From: Fibrobacter sp. UBA4223
GTDB taxonomy: Bacteria; Fibrobacterota; Fibrobacteria; Fibrobacterales; Fibrobacteraceae
Direction of reading: 5' to 3'
Length of the DNA stretch: 64,000 nucleotides
Assembly (NCBI GenBank): GCA_002382975.1
Contig: DFTB01000003.1
Span: forward strand, 1 to 64,000
Below the pieces are notes generated by a model. That model saw only the letters and a program-made list of their open reading frames with translations. It searched no databases and had not been told where the DNA came from. Below, piece after piece: positions 51,169 through 58,068 of the stretch. The position numbers were made by a program, and so were the translations under genes. Positions within the stretch are counted from its first letter, which is position 1, and every line of letters begins with the position of its first letter.

Positions 51169-51206
51169 TCACAACTCACAACTCACAACTCATAACTCAC
51201 AACTCA
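51169..51206 (-). repeat. Heptad array (TCA every 7 bp) after batE
   Basis: TCA at 51169, 51176, 51183, 51190, 51197 and 51204, which is TGA on the minus strand, beginning 4 bp after the batE stop. The unit is TCACAAC. Confidence 0.9.
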
Positions 51207-51209
51207 CGA

Positions 51210-51974
51210 CTACTCCACGATCCCTACGTCGGAGAGTTTGACGAAGCCCTTGATTTTTTCGCCCAGCTGTATTTCGGCGAAATTTCCTTGGGTGGAAAGC
51301 ACCTGGAAAGACGTTCCTTCGGAAAGGGTATTCAGGGTCTGGGACTTGTCGCTTGGAGCGCTGGTCACGTCGGCATCGTTGGCGGTGACAACTCCGGTGA
51401 TGTCCGTTTCCAGGACAAAAATCTTGTAGCCGGCACTGGCGCCAAAGATGCCCAAGATGATGGTAAGCCCAAAGATGATTCCGGTGAAAATGTTTCGGGC
51501 CTTTTCACGCAGGCTGATTTTGGTCAGAACGGCGGCAATGGCTATGGCCCAGAAAATGCCGAGCATAATCCAGAGCTGCGTCTTTAGAGAAATGGCGTGG
51601 TGCGCCTGGAAAAGGGCGTTTAGAATGGGGTTCTCTTCGGAATCTTCGTCCACCTTGTCCCGGGTCATGGCCTGGGTGTATTTCAGGTTATGCTGGATGT
51701 CGCTGTCGTTGGCCCTAAGGCGGAGGGCTTTTTTGTAGTAGAAAATGGAGAATCCCAGCTTTCCGCTCCTGAAATAGGCGTTCCCAAGATTGTAGAAAAG
51801 GTCTGCGTCGTTAATGCCGCTGTCGGCACAGCTCCGCCATTCGTCAACGGCCCGTTCAAAATCGCCTTCGTTGTAGGCTTTTGTTCCTGCTTCGAGACCT
51901 GCACAGGTTTCCGCAGCATTTGAGGTGGTGAATGCCGTTAGAATAGTAATCAGAACAAATAAAAAATTTTTCAT
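51210..51974 (-). CDS. batE: BatE-like TPR/SH3 membrane protein
   Basis: The protein has 254 residues. Signal peptide ending SNAAE; two TPR units (about 25-105: AYNEGDFERAVDEW, DLFYNLGNAYFRSGKLGFSIFYYKKAL); two membrane segments (about 130-150 and 165-190); a C-terminal SH3-like domain (NTLSEGTSFQVLSTQGNFAEIQL...GFVKLSDVGIVE). This is the BatE layout of the Bat (aerotolerance) operon, which also has BatD directly upstream, 42 bp away. The Bat proteins lie at the inner membrane with a MoxR ATPase, whose gene is not in this window. Confidence 0.8.
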   Translation of the reverse strand: MKNFLFVLITILTAFTTSNAAETCAGLEAGTKAYNEGDFERAVDEWRSCADSGINDADLFYNLGNAYFRSGKLGFSIFYYKKALRLRANDSDIQHNLKYTQAMTRDKVDEDSEENPILNALFQAHHAISLKTQLWIMLGIFWAIAIAAVLTKISLREKARNIFTGIIFGLTIILGIFGASAGYKIFVLETDITGVVTANDADVTSAPSDKSQTLNTLSEGTSFQVLSTQGNFAEIQLGEKIKGFVKLSDVGIVE

Positions 51975-52016
51975 ACATGCCTTCTCAATTCCGAAAACCG
52001 AATTCCGAATTTCAAA

Positions 52017-53825
52017 CTATCTGATTTTCTCGCATAGCTTTTCCACATCGGCAAGCATCTGTTTTTGCTCTTCGGGTGTGGCCGTCACGGGAGCGTAGCG
52101 CACGAAGGCGCATTTTTCGAGCCAGCTGTCGATAGCGGCAATGGTTTCTTCTTTCACGCCGAGCCTTGCCAGTTCTTCTTTCATCTGGGGGCGGGTCATG
52201 CCCTTGAATTCCAGGTTGGTGGTGTCGCTCAGGTAGTTCAAGAGCCCGTTTTCGAGTGCGGCGAAGAATCCCTTGCCGTCGCCCGCTTCGAGAGCCTTGC
52301 GGGCCTGGGCGAACTTTTCCTTGAGTTGCTTGTTGGCATGCCCCTTGCGGACTAGAGCCGCGTTGCTGTTACGCTTGCGACGGATCTTGACAAGAAGGGT
52401 GGCGACGATGTAGAAGGGAATGGCTGCGGTAAAGAGAATCCAGAACAACACGCTCTTGTAGAGAGCGGCAGTGTCCGCCTTTGGCACGCTGGTGTGGATA
52501 AACCGGATGTCGGACCCGAGGGATTCGATTTCTTGCTTTTGCACGGCGCTTGGGCCTGCGGACCCTGCTACGGGACCCTGGAAAATGGCTTCGGCACCTG
52601 CGTCCCCTTTTTCCACCTCGATGGTCCAGGGGCCTGCGGTAGCCGTTTCATATTTTTTCTTGGCGGGGTTGAACCAGGAATAGTTTATGGCCGGGATTTC
52701 GAAGGTCCCCTTCTTTTTGGGGTAGAGGAATACCTTGATGTCCTTGGTGGTGACGACCTTGTTTCCCGTAATCTTCTTGGAGATGTTGTTCTCGGGGGGT
52801 ACGGAGCGGAACTCGCTGAAATCGGGAAGTTTAGGGTCCGTGATGGTGCCAGGCGTACCGTCGCCCTTGATGTTTATGGATAGCGTCAGGGCTTCGCCTA
52901 CCTTGAGGTTTGTGCGGTCAAAATCGGCGCTGAACTTGTAGTCGCCTACCATGCCGCTAAAGTCTGCGGGCTTACCCTGGGCGGGGAGAGGGAGAACGGT
53001 GATATTTACAGTCGGGGTCTGGGTTTCGGCTTCGACGGATTCCTGCTTGATGGACTGGCTGTGGAAAGACATTCCGCCCATTTGCTTCTTTTCTTCTACA
53101 ATTTTCGGTTCGCCGCGCTTGGTGTACTTGAACTTGAAGGGCGGAATTTGCAGTGTACCGTTTTTGGTGGGAGAAAGCCAGGCGAACTTGGCGCTGGCCT
53201 GCATTTCGCGGCGGGCGCCTTCGACGGGCTTGAATTCCATAGTGGAAAGGTCGCCGCGGTGGACGATAAAGTCGTTGCCGGTGCTCATGTCGGTGGCCTG
53301 CAGGCCTCCTTCGAAATGCTCGTAGGTGTGGAACCCGAGAGTGACGTAGAACTGTTCCCCTTCGTAGATGGATCTTTTGCTGGGGGTGAGGCTTACGGAT
53401 ACGGCTTCGTCGCTATAGGCCCGCTGGATATTTATGGGAATGTTTCCGCTGATGGTGCGCACGCTTCCGTTGATGTTCCATTCGATTTGCCCAACGTCTA
53501 GGGAGCCTGTCTTTTTGGGGGCGCGAATGTTGAAACTATAGACCCTTGCCTTGTAAGGCCTGCCACCTCCGCCAAAGAAGGAGTTGAACATGTCTTCGAA
53601 ATCGGGGCGGATGACCTGCTCTGCGCTGTCCAGGCCCAGGAAGGTGAATCCGTTACGCGTTTCCAGCTGCGGGACGCCCCTTTCGGTGGGGAGTTCCTGC
53701 AGGGGCACGATAAGCATCAGTTTGAAGGTCTTGCCGGCTTCTACGCGGTCCTTGTCCACCTGGAGCGACATGCGGGCCGTTGCGACCGCCGCCAGACAGA
53801 GAAGAATCAACAACAATCTTTTCAT
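52017..53825 (-). CDS. batD: BatD family protein
   Basis: The protein has 602 residues. Signal peptide (LLLILLCLAAVATA); BatD modules begin SLQVDKDRVEAGKTF and FTFLGLDSAEQ, then repeated Ig-like beta domains (VSVSLTPSKRSIYEGEQFYVTL; YKFSADFDRTNLKVGEALTLSI), a transmembrane helix near residue 460 (VLFWILFTAAIPFYIVATLLV) and a cytoplasmic helical tail with a DUF4381-like look. The Gly-rich FFGGGGRPY near residue 90 resembles a BatD loop. Gene order batD-batE with a small gap supports the call. Role in oxidative stress tolerance is known for Bacteroides; here by analogy. Confidence 0.8.
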   Translation of the reverse strand: MKRLLLILLCLAAVATARMSLQVDKDRVEAGKTFKLMLIVPLQELPTERGVPQLETRNGFTFLGLDSAEQVIRPDFEDMFNSFFGGGGRPYKARVYSFNIRAPKKTGSLDVGQIEWNINGSVRTISGNIPINIQRAYSDEAVSVSLTPSKRSIYEGEQFYVTLGFHTYEHFEGGLQATDMSTGNDFIVHRGDLSTMEFKPVEGARREMQASAKFAWLSPTKNGTLQIPPFKFKYTKRGEPKIVEEKKQMGGMSFHSQSIKQESVEAETQTPTVNITVLPLPAQGKPADFSGMVGDYKFSADFDRTNLKVGEALTLSINIKGDGTPGTITDPKLPDFSEFRSVPPENNISKKITGNKVVTTKDIKVFLYPKKKGTFEIPAINYSWFNPAKKKYETATAGPWTIEVEKGDAGAEAIFQGPVAGSAGPSAVQKQEIESLGSDIRFIHTSVPKADTAALYKSVLFWILFTAAIPFYIVATLLVKIRRKRNSNAALVRKGHANKQLKEKFAQARKALEAGDGKGFFAALENGLLNYLSDTTNLEFKGMTRPQMKEELARLGVKEETIAAIDSWLEKCAFVRYAPVTATPEEQKQMLADVEKLCEKIR

Positions 53826-53854
53826 GGCCCCAAATTTACAAAAATTGAGGGGCG

Positions 53855-53913
53855 TAGGTGTTAGGTAGTAGGGGGTAGGATTTAGGATCTAGGGGCTAGG
53901 ATCTAGAATCTAG
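53855..53913 (+). repeat. Heptad array (nine TAG at 7-bp spacing) upstream of batD
   Basis: TAG at 53855, 53862, 53869, 53876, 53883, 53890, 53897, 53904 and 53911. Confidence 0.9.
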
Positions 53914-53932
53914 AGATGCGGGACACAAGAGG

Positions 53933-53957
53933 TGTCATCCTCGCGGAGGCGAGGATC
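53933..53957. repeat. Palindromic repeat (GTCATCCTCGC type)
   Basis: ATCCTCGC and GCGAGGAT stem, like 33611-33635. It lies in the 639-bp gap between batD and mqnC, which also holds two heptad arrays, a 20-codon ORF unit and a three-hairpin element. Confidence 0.65.
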
Positions 53958-54052
53958 TGCTTGAAGTGTGAAATGTGAGATTAGTTATGAGTTGTGGGTT
54001 TTTATAATCGCGCCCTAGGCGCCAAATTATATACTGAGGACTGAAAACTTTT

Positions 54053-54083
54053 TAGGATTTAGGGGCTAGGATCTAGGGGCTAG
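54053..54083 (+). repeat. Heptad array (five TAG at 7-bp spacing)
   Basis: TAG at 54053, 54060, 54067, 54074 and 54081. A degenerate array of TGA/GAG units precedes it around 53968-54000. Confidence 0.85.
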
Positions 54084-54136
54084 GGTTTTGAGGGCTCATG
54101 TAAGAAAAATAAAGTAAAAATCTTTTAACAAACGCC

Positions 54137-54165
54137 TTGTCAAAACGGTAAAATTTTGTTATCAT
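54137..54165 (+). promoter_or_regulatory. Strong sigma70-like promoter in the batD-mqnC gap
   Basis: TTGTCA (54137-54142) and TATCAT (54160-54165) with a 17-bp spacer. Predicted start about 54172. Confidence 0.7.
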
Positions 54166-54216
54166 TGGCGCGTCAATTTGAAAAACAACCCAAAAACGCC
54201 AAAAAAGAAGGATTAA

Positions 54217-54279
54217 ATGTACTGCATTCTCGCTGCCCTGCTGGTCAAAAGTTTGAGAAAGCGCTCCAAGCGCGCCTAA
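54217..54279 (+). CDS. Possible 20-residue peptide with its own promoter and terminator
   Basis: The frame encodes MYCILAALLVKSLRKRSKRA: a hydrophobic start followed by a strongly basic end. GAAGGA lies 7 nt before the ATG, a near-consensus promoter (54137-54165) 52 bp before, and a terminator-like hairpin (54311-54346) follows. The composition resembles small membrane-active peptides or leader peptides, but no family is recognised. The alternative is that the transcript is a small RNA and the frame is chance. Confidence 0.35.
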   Translation: MYCILAALLVKSLRKRSKRA

Positions 54280-54310
54280 ACAAGCCCAATTTTCATAACA
54301 CTCTCTTTAT

Positions 54311-54346
54311 GCCGGATCCGCCAAAAGCGGGCCGGTGTTTTTTTTT
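54311..54346 (+). terminator. Terminator-like hairpin after the 20-codon ORF
   Basis: GCCGGATCCGC and GCGGGCCGGT form an imperfect stem around CAAAA, followed by TG and nine T. Confidence 0.6.
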
Positions 54347-54347
54347 A

Positions 54348-54457
54348 GCACCGCCAGGTGCCCACGAAAATAAACTGCAAAACCAAAGCCTTGCGACCAG
54401 AGTGTGGCAGTTTATTGAGTGTGGGGTAGGTGTTAGGGAGGGCGGAAGCCTTCCCTA
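54348..54457 (+). ncRNA. Three-hairpin element, copy B
   Basis: Hairpin 0: GCACC-GCCA-GGTGC (54348-54361). Spacer CCACG. Hairpin 1: AATAAACTGC (54369-54378) pairs with GCAGTTTATT (54407-54416) around a 28-nt loop. Linker GAGTGTGGGGTAGGTGT. Hairpin 2: TAGGGAGGGC (54434-54443) and GCCTTCCCTA (54448-54457). It ends 7 bp before the mqnC stop codon on the other strand. Confidence 0.5.
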
Positions 54458-54464
54458 GTCGCCA

Positions 54465-55499
54465 TTAGTCGAAGTTTAAAGAACGGCGGTACGGCGTAAA
54501 ACCGGCGTTCTTGATGAAGGCTTCCGCTTCTGCGATGGAGGTGAGTCCGTGGTTCTGGAGCACGTTTTCCTCTATCACAATGCTGTTGATGTCGTCGGCG
54601 CCGCAGTGGAGCCCAAGCTCTCCCAGCGAAAGGCCCATGCCCAAGAGCGACACCTCGATGTGGGGAATATTGTCCAGGTACAGGCGGGAAAGGGCCAGCA
54701 GTTTCAGGTATTCGTCGCCCCGCACGTGCCTAATCGGGAATTTGTCCGTTTGCGGTTGGAAGGTCCATACCACAAAACTCTTGAATCCGTGCGCGGCGTC
54801 CTGCGTGTGGCGTACGTATTCCAGGTGTTCGACGATTTCTTCGGCGGTTTCGCAACTCCCGAACACGATGTTGGCGCTTCCGGGGAGTCCCTTCTTGTGG
54901 CAGGCGGCAAGAGTGTCACACCATTGTTTGGCGGGGAGTTTTTTCGGTGATAGGATTTGACGCATGCGGTCGCTGAGTATTTCGGCTCCGGCGCCCGGTA
55001 CGGAACTGAGGCCCGCCTCTTTCAGAATGTCCAGCAGTTCGTCGAGCTCCATCTTGTTGAATTCGGCGATACGGACAAGTTCAACTGGAGAGAATCCACG
55101 CACCTTCACGCCCATTTCTCGGGTGAGCATGTTCAAAACATCGGTATAGTAGCTAAGCGGAATCTCCCTGTTCACGCCGCCCTGCAAAAAGATCTGGTCG
55201 GCCCCTTTGGCCTTTGCCTCCAGTGTTTTCTGCCGGATTTCGTCCAAACTAAGCACGTAGGCCTCGGGGCTCTTGGCCGGTCTGCAAAAGCTGCAGAAAC
55301 TGCAGGTGATTTCGCACACGTTGGTGTAGTTCACGATGCGGAAAGCCGTGTAGCCCACCCTGTTGCCGGGATTGACTCTGTGGCGAACCATGTCGGCGGC
55401 CTCTGCCACCTGGGTCCACGGGGCGTTTTTCAGCAAATCCAATGCCTCGGCGGGGGAGAGGCGAATGCCTTCGACGGTCTTTTGCAGTAGGGGGTTCAT
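54465..55499 (-). CDS. mqnC: Cyclic dehypoxanthinyl futalosine synthase (radical SAM), futalosine menaquinone pathway
   Basis: The protein has 344 residues from the ATG at 55499; the open frame further upstream is a heptad-like repeat region and not credible. The radical SAM cluster is Cys62, Cys66 and Cys69 (NYTNVCEITCSFC), followed by the MqnC pattern GADQIFLQGGVN, PLSYYTDVLNML, GFSPVELVRIAEFN, GLSSVPGAGAEILSDR and FVVWTFQPQTDKF. MqnC closes the spiro ring of dehypoxanthine futalosine during menaquinone synthesis. MqnE and HemN-like enzymes have related clusters, but the GGGAEIL-type and WTFQP motifs fit MqnC best. The start has only a weak ribosome site. Confidence 0.85.
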   Translation of the reverse strand: MNPLLQKTVEGIRLSPAEALDLLKNAPWTQVAEAADMVRHRVNPGNRVGYTAFRIVNYTNVCEITCSFCSFCRPAKSPEAYVLSLDEIRQKTLEAKAKGADQIFLQGGVNREIPLSYYTDVLNMLTREMGVKVRGFSPVELVRIAEFNKMELDELLDILKEAGLSSVPGAGAEILSDRMRQILSPKKLPAKQWCDTLAACHKKGLPGSANIVFGSCETAEEIVEHLEYVRHTQDAAHGFKSFVVWTFQPQTDKFPIRHVRGDEYLKLLALSRLYLDNIPHIEVSLLGMGLSLGELGLHCGADDINSIVIEENVLQNHGLTSIAEAEAFIKNAGFTPYRRSLNFD

Positions 55500-55541
55500 T
55501 GAGGTGCAAGATAGAAAAGAAGAAAGGGGGCCGAGGGAGTG

Positions 55542-55597
55542 TGTGGAATGTGAAATGTAGAGTGTGGTGTGAGAAATCTGAATTTTGAAATACGCAA
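55542..55597. repeat. Degenerate heptad array upstream of mqnC
   Basis: Units TGTGGAA, TGTGAAA, TGTAGAG, TGTGGTG, TGAGAAA, TCTGAAT and TTTGAAA start every 7 bp from 55542. Stop triplets are fewer than in the TAG arrays. The 435-bp gap to the aldolase also holds A/T-rich sequence with no gene seen. Confidence 0.6.
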
Positions 55598-55845
55598 AAT
55601 GTGCGTAAAATGTGTGTGAAATGAATTTTCTGTTTTGCAGGAAACTGCATTTTCGGAAATACAGACACTGAGAACTAGTAGTAAGGGTGGTGGTCAAGAA
55701 GCTGGCAAAGGTGTCTATTTCCCTGATTTTAAAGCAAAATTTGAGCAACCTACGCAAAAATAGCGTTAAAAATAAAGAAATTTTGTCAAATTCTAGCAAA
55801 CCCGTTGATTTGGTCTTTCCCTTATTCTAAATTCCCCTACGACTA

Positions 55846-55928
55846 TAAATCCTAACCCCTAACCTACGACGATAGCGGCAGTCATTAGAACCAACAATTC
55901 TTTCGTCTTTCGTCTCTCGTCTTTCGTC
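55846..55928. repeat. Heptad arrays just before the aldolase gene
   Basis: TAA at 55846, 55853 and 55860 (7 bp apart), then CGTC at 55904, 55911, 55918 and 55925 (unit CGTCTTT). The second array ends 7 bp before the aldolase start codon, where a ribosome-binding site would be expected. Confidence 0.75.
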
Positions 55929-55934
55929 TAAAAT

Positions 55935-56876
55935 ATGTACTACGAAAGCATCAAAGTTCTCGACTGCACCATCCGCGACGGCGGCCTGGTGAACAAGCAC
56001 GATTTTTCTCTGGAATTTGTGCGTCGCCTCTACACCCTCCTCTCTGCAGCCGGCATCGACTACATGGAAATGGGCTACAAGAATTCTCCCGAACTTTTCG
56101 ACCCCAAGGAATATGGTCCCTGGAAGTTCTGCGACGATGACCTGCTGTGGAAAGTGAAGGACGGTATCGATTCCAAGATCAAGATGGCGGTGATGGCCGA
56201 CGTGGGCCGCGTGAATATGGACGCCGTGAAACCCGCCAGTGAAAGTCCTTACCAGATGTTCCGCGTGGCAAGCTATGTGAAGAACATCGACAAGGGTATC
56301 GACATGGTGAATACCTTCCACGAAATGGGTTACGAGACCACTCTCAACATCATGGCGGTGAGCCGTGACCGCGGTCCGGAACTGGACGAGGCGCTCCACC
56401 AGGTGCAAGAGGAATGCAAGGCCGACGTGCTTTATCTCGTCGACAGTTTTGGAGCATTCTATCAAGAAGACATCGATAAGGAACTGGCCCGTTACAAGAG
56501 CATCGTGAAGAACAAGAAGTTTGGCTTCCACGGGCACAACAACCAGCAGCTGGCCTTTAGCAACACCATCCAGGCCATCATCAACCACGTGGATTACCTG
56601 GACGGCTCCGTGTCTGGCATGGGCCGTGGCGCAGGCAACTGCACTACGGAACTGCTGCTCAGTTTCTTGAAGAATCCCAAGTACGACCTGCGTCCGGTAC
56701 TGGATGCCATCCAGGAACTGTTCTTGCCGCTCCGCGACAAGTACGAATGGGGTTACATTATCCCGCAGATGATTACGGGCATGCTGAACCGCCATCCGCA
56801 AGATGCTATTGCCATCCGCAAGACCGAGGACAAGGACAACTACCGCAAGTTCTACGACCACATGATGAACGACTAA
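55935..56876 (+). CDS. DRE-TIM metallolyase-type aldolase (HMGL-like)
   Basis: The protein has 313 residues. The N-terminal motif VLDCTIRDGG corresponds to the LRDG metal and catalytic site of DRE-TIM enzymes, and DSFGAFY and GFHGHNN supply the other metal ligands (HxH). 4-hydroxy-2-oxovalerate aldolase and isopropylmalate synthase belong to this superfamily; the short length and missing C-terminal domain fit the aldolase-type branch. Gly-rich DGSVSGMGRGAGNC is the conserved GxGxRxGN-like loop. Substrate is not evident. The ribosome site region is a CGTCTTT heptad array rather than a Shine-Dalgarno sequence, which is odd. Confidence 0.8.
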   Translation: MYYESIKVLDCTIRDGGLVNKHDFSLEFVRRLYTLLSAAGIDYMEMGYKNSPELFDPKEYGPWKFCDDDLLWKVKDGIDSKIKMAVMADVGRVNMDAVKPASESPYQMFRVASYVKNIDKGIDMVNTFHEMGYETTLNIMAVSRDRGPELDEALHQVQEECKADVLYLVDSFGAFYQEDIDKELARYKSIVKNKKFGFHGHNNQQLAFSNTIQAIINHVDYLDGSVSGMGRGAGNCTTELLLSFLKNPKYDLRPVLDAIQELFLPLRDKYEWGYIIPQMITGMLNRHPQDAIAIRKTEDKDNYRKFYDHMMND

Positions 56877-56885
56877 GAGATGAAT

Positions 56886-56917
56886 GTCACACCGGCAAGC
56901 AAGCTTGTCGGCGTGAC
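56886..56917. repeat. Hairpin after the aldolase gene
   Basis: GTCACACCGGCAAGC (56886-56900) pairs with GCTTGTCGGCGTGAC (56903-56917) with one mismatch and one G-T pair. There is no T run, so it is a palindromic repeat rather than a classical terminator. Confidence 0.6.
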
Positions 56918-57002
56918 TGAGTCGAAAATCGTGGGATTGAGCCCGTAGGGCGAAAGACCAATGATTAGGAGCCGAGTGTCGCGATGTCCACGTCATTATC
57001 AT

Positions 57003-57031
57003 CGTCATTCCCCGCTTGACGGGGAATCCGC
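57003..57031. repeat. Palindromic repeat (GTCATTCCCCGC type)
   Basis: ATTCCCCG...CGGGGAAT stem before the methyltransferase gene. A TATATT box follows at 57044-57049. Confidence 0.65.
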
Positions 57032-57069
57032 TAGAAAAAAGGCTATATTAAAGTCGATTGACTAGTTTA

Positions 57070-58068
57070 ATGGACATATTCCGCATTGCGGCAGACAAGC
57101 GGTCATCTCTTTTAGAGGTGACCGACGCTTGCCGTTTATTCAACGGGGTTGGGGATGGTTTTCCAGGAGTGACGCTGGACCGTTTCGGCGACCGCTATCA
57201 GTTGCAATTCTTTTCTGCAGACGCGGCGAAGGATTACGAACAAATTAAGAGCGCCGTTTTGGACTTGTTCCAACCGGGGTTTCTGGTAGCGAAATTCCGT
57301 ACCGATCCTTCGGGCCGTTCGCTGGAACACCCCCGTATGGATGTGGTGGCGGGCTCGGCGGAACTTGCCCGCGGGACTGTCCGCGAAGGCAAGGCTCGCT
57401 TTTACGTGGACCTCTTAGACACGGTGAATCCGGGGCTGTTCCTGGACATGCGGGATGTACGCCTGGAAGTTTGCGAGCGGTTCGGTCAAATGTCTTCGGC
57501 CGGTGCGTCCGGTAGCGACGTAGTCGCCGAAGGTTCTGGTCGGGAGCTTCGATTCTTGAACTTGTTCAGCTACACCTGTTCCTTTTCGGTTCATGCCCGC
57601 TTGGGTGGCGCCGAAGTCGCCACCAACGCCGACATCAGCGGAAAGATTTTGGACAAGGGCCGTGAAAACTATGCCTTGAACGGCCTGGACCTGCGCCCTG
57701 GAGAATTTTTCAGGGGCTCGGCCCTGGAGTATGTCCCTTGGGCCTTGAAGAAGGGACTCAAGTTCGACGGAATCGTGCTGGACCCGCCCAGCTTTGCCCG
57801 GTTCAAGGGCGGCAATTTTAATGTGCGGGAACACCTGCTGCCTCTGGTATCGGAGTGCGCGGGCCTCTTGAATGCCGGCGGTTTTTTTATGGTAAGTTCC
57901 AACTACAGCGAGTTCGTTCTGGAAAAATTTTCGGCAGATGTCCTTTCGGCGGTCCGTAGCGTGTGCTCCAAGGCCCGTACGGCCTGGAAACGCTCCCAGG
58001 GCGTAGACTTTCCCGGTGCAGGACTCTCTAAGGAAAGTTCCCTGGTGGCAACACTGGTGGAAGTTTAG
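57070..58068 (+). CDS. Class I SAM-dependent rRNA methyltransferase (RlmI-like)
   Basis: About 332 residues. N-terminal PUA-like region with RLFNGVGDGFPGVTLDRFGD, typical of the RlmI/RlmK family, then the Rossmann fold: NLFSYTCSFSVHA (SAM site), VLDPPSFARFKGG (motif IV) and FFMVSSNYSEF. RlmI methylates 23S rRNA C1962 in E. coli; which position is modified here cannot be told. The ATG at 57070 is preferred to a TTG at 57058 because TATATT at 57044 would place the transcript start near 57056; both lack a good ribosome site. The stop overlaps that of the convergent sigma54 activator. Confidence 0.8.
   Translation: MDIFRIAADKRSSLLEVTDACRLFNGVGDGFPGVTLDRFGDRYQLQFFSADAAKDYEQIKSAVLDLFQPGFLVAKFRTDPSGRSLEHPRMDVVAGSAELARGTVREGKARFYVDLLDTVNPGLFLDMRDVRLEVCERFGQMSSAGASGSDVVAEGSGRELRFLNLFSYTCSFSVHARLGGAEVATNADISGKILDKGRENYALNGLDLRPGEFFRGSALEYVPWALKKGLKFDGIVLDPPSFARFKGGNFNVREHLLPLVSECAGLLNAGGFFMVSSNYSEFVLEKFSADVLSAVRSVCSKARTAWKRSQGVDFPGAGLSKESSLVATLVEV

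Noticed and set aside
51024..51206. CRISPR-like arrays
   Set aside because: The period is only 7 bp, there are no constant repeats with unique spacers of 25-40 bp, and no cas gene is present.
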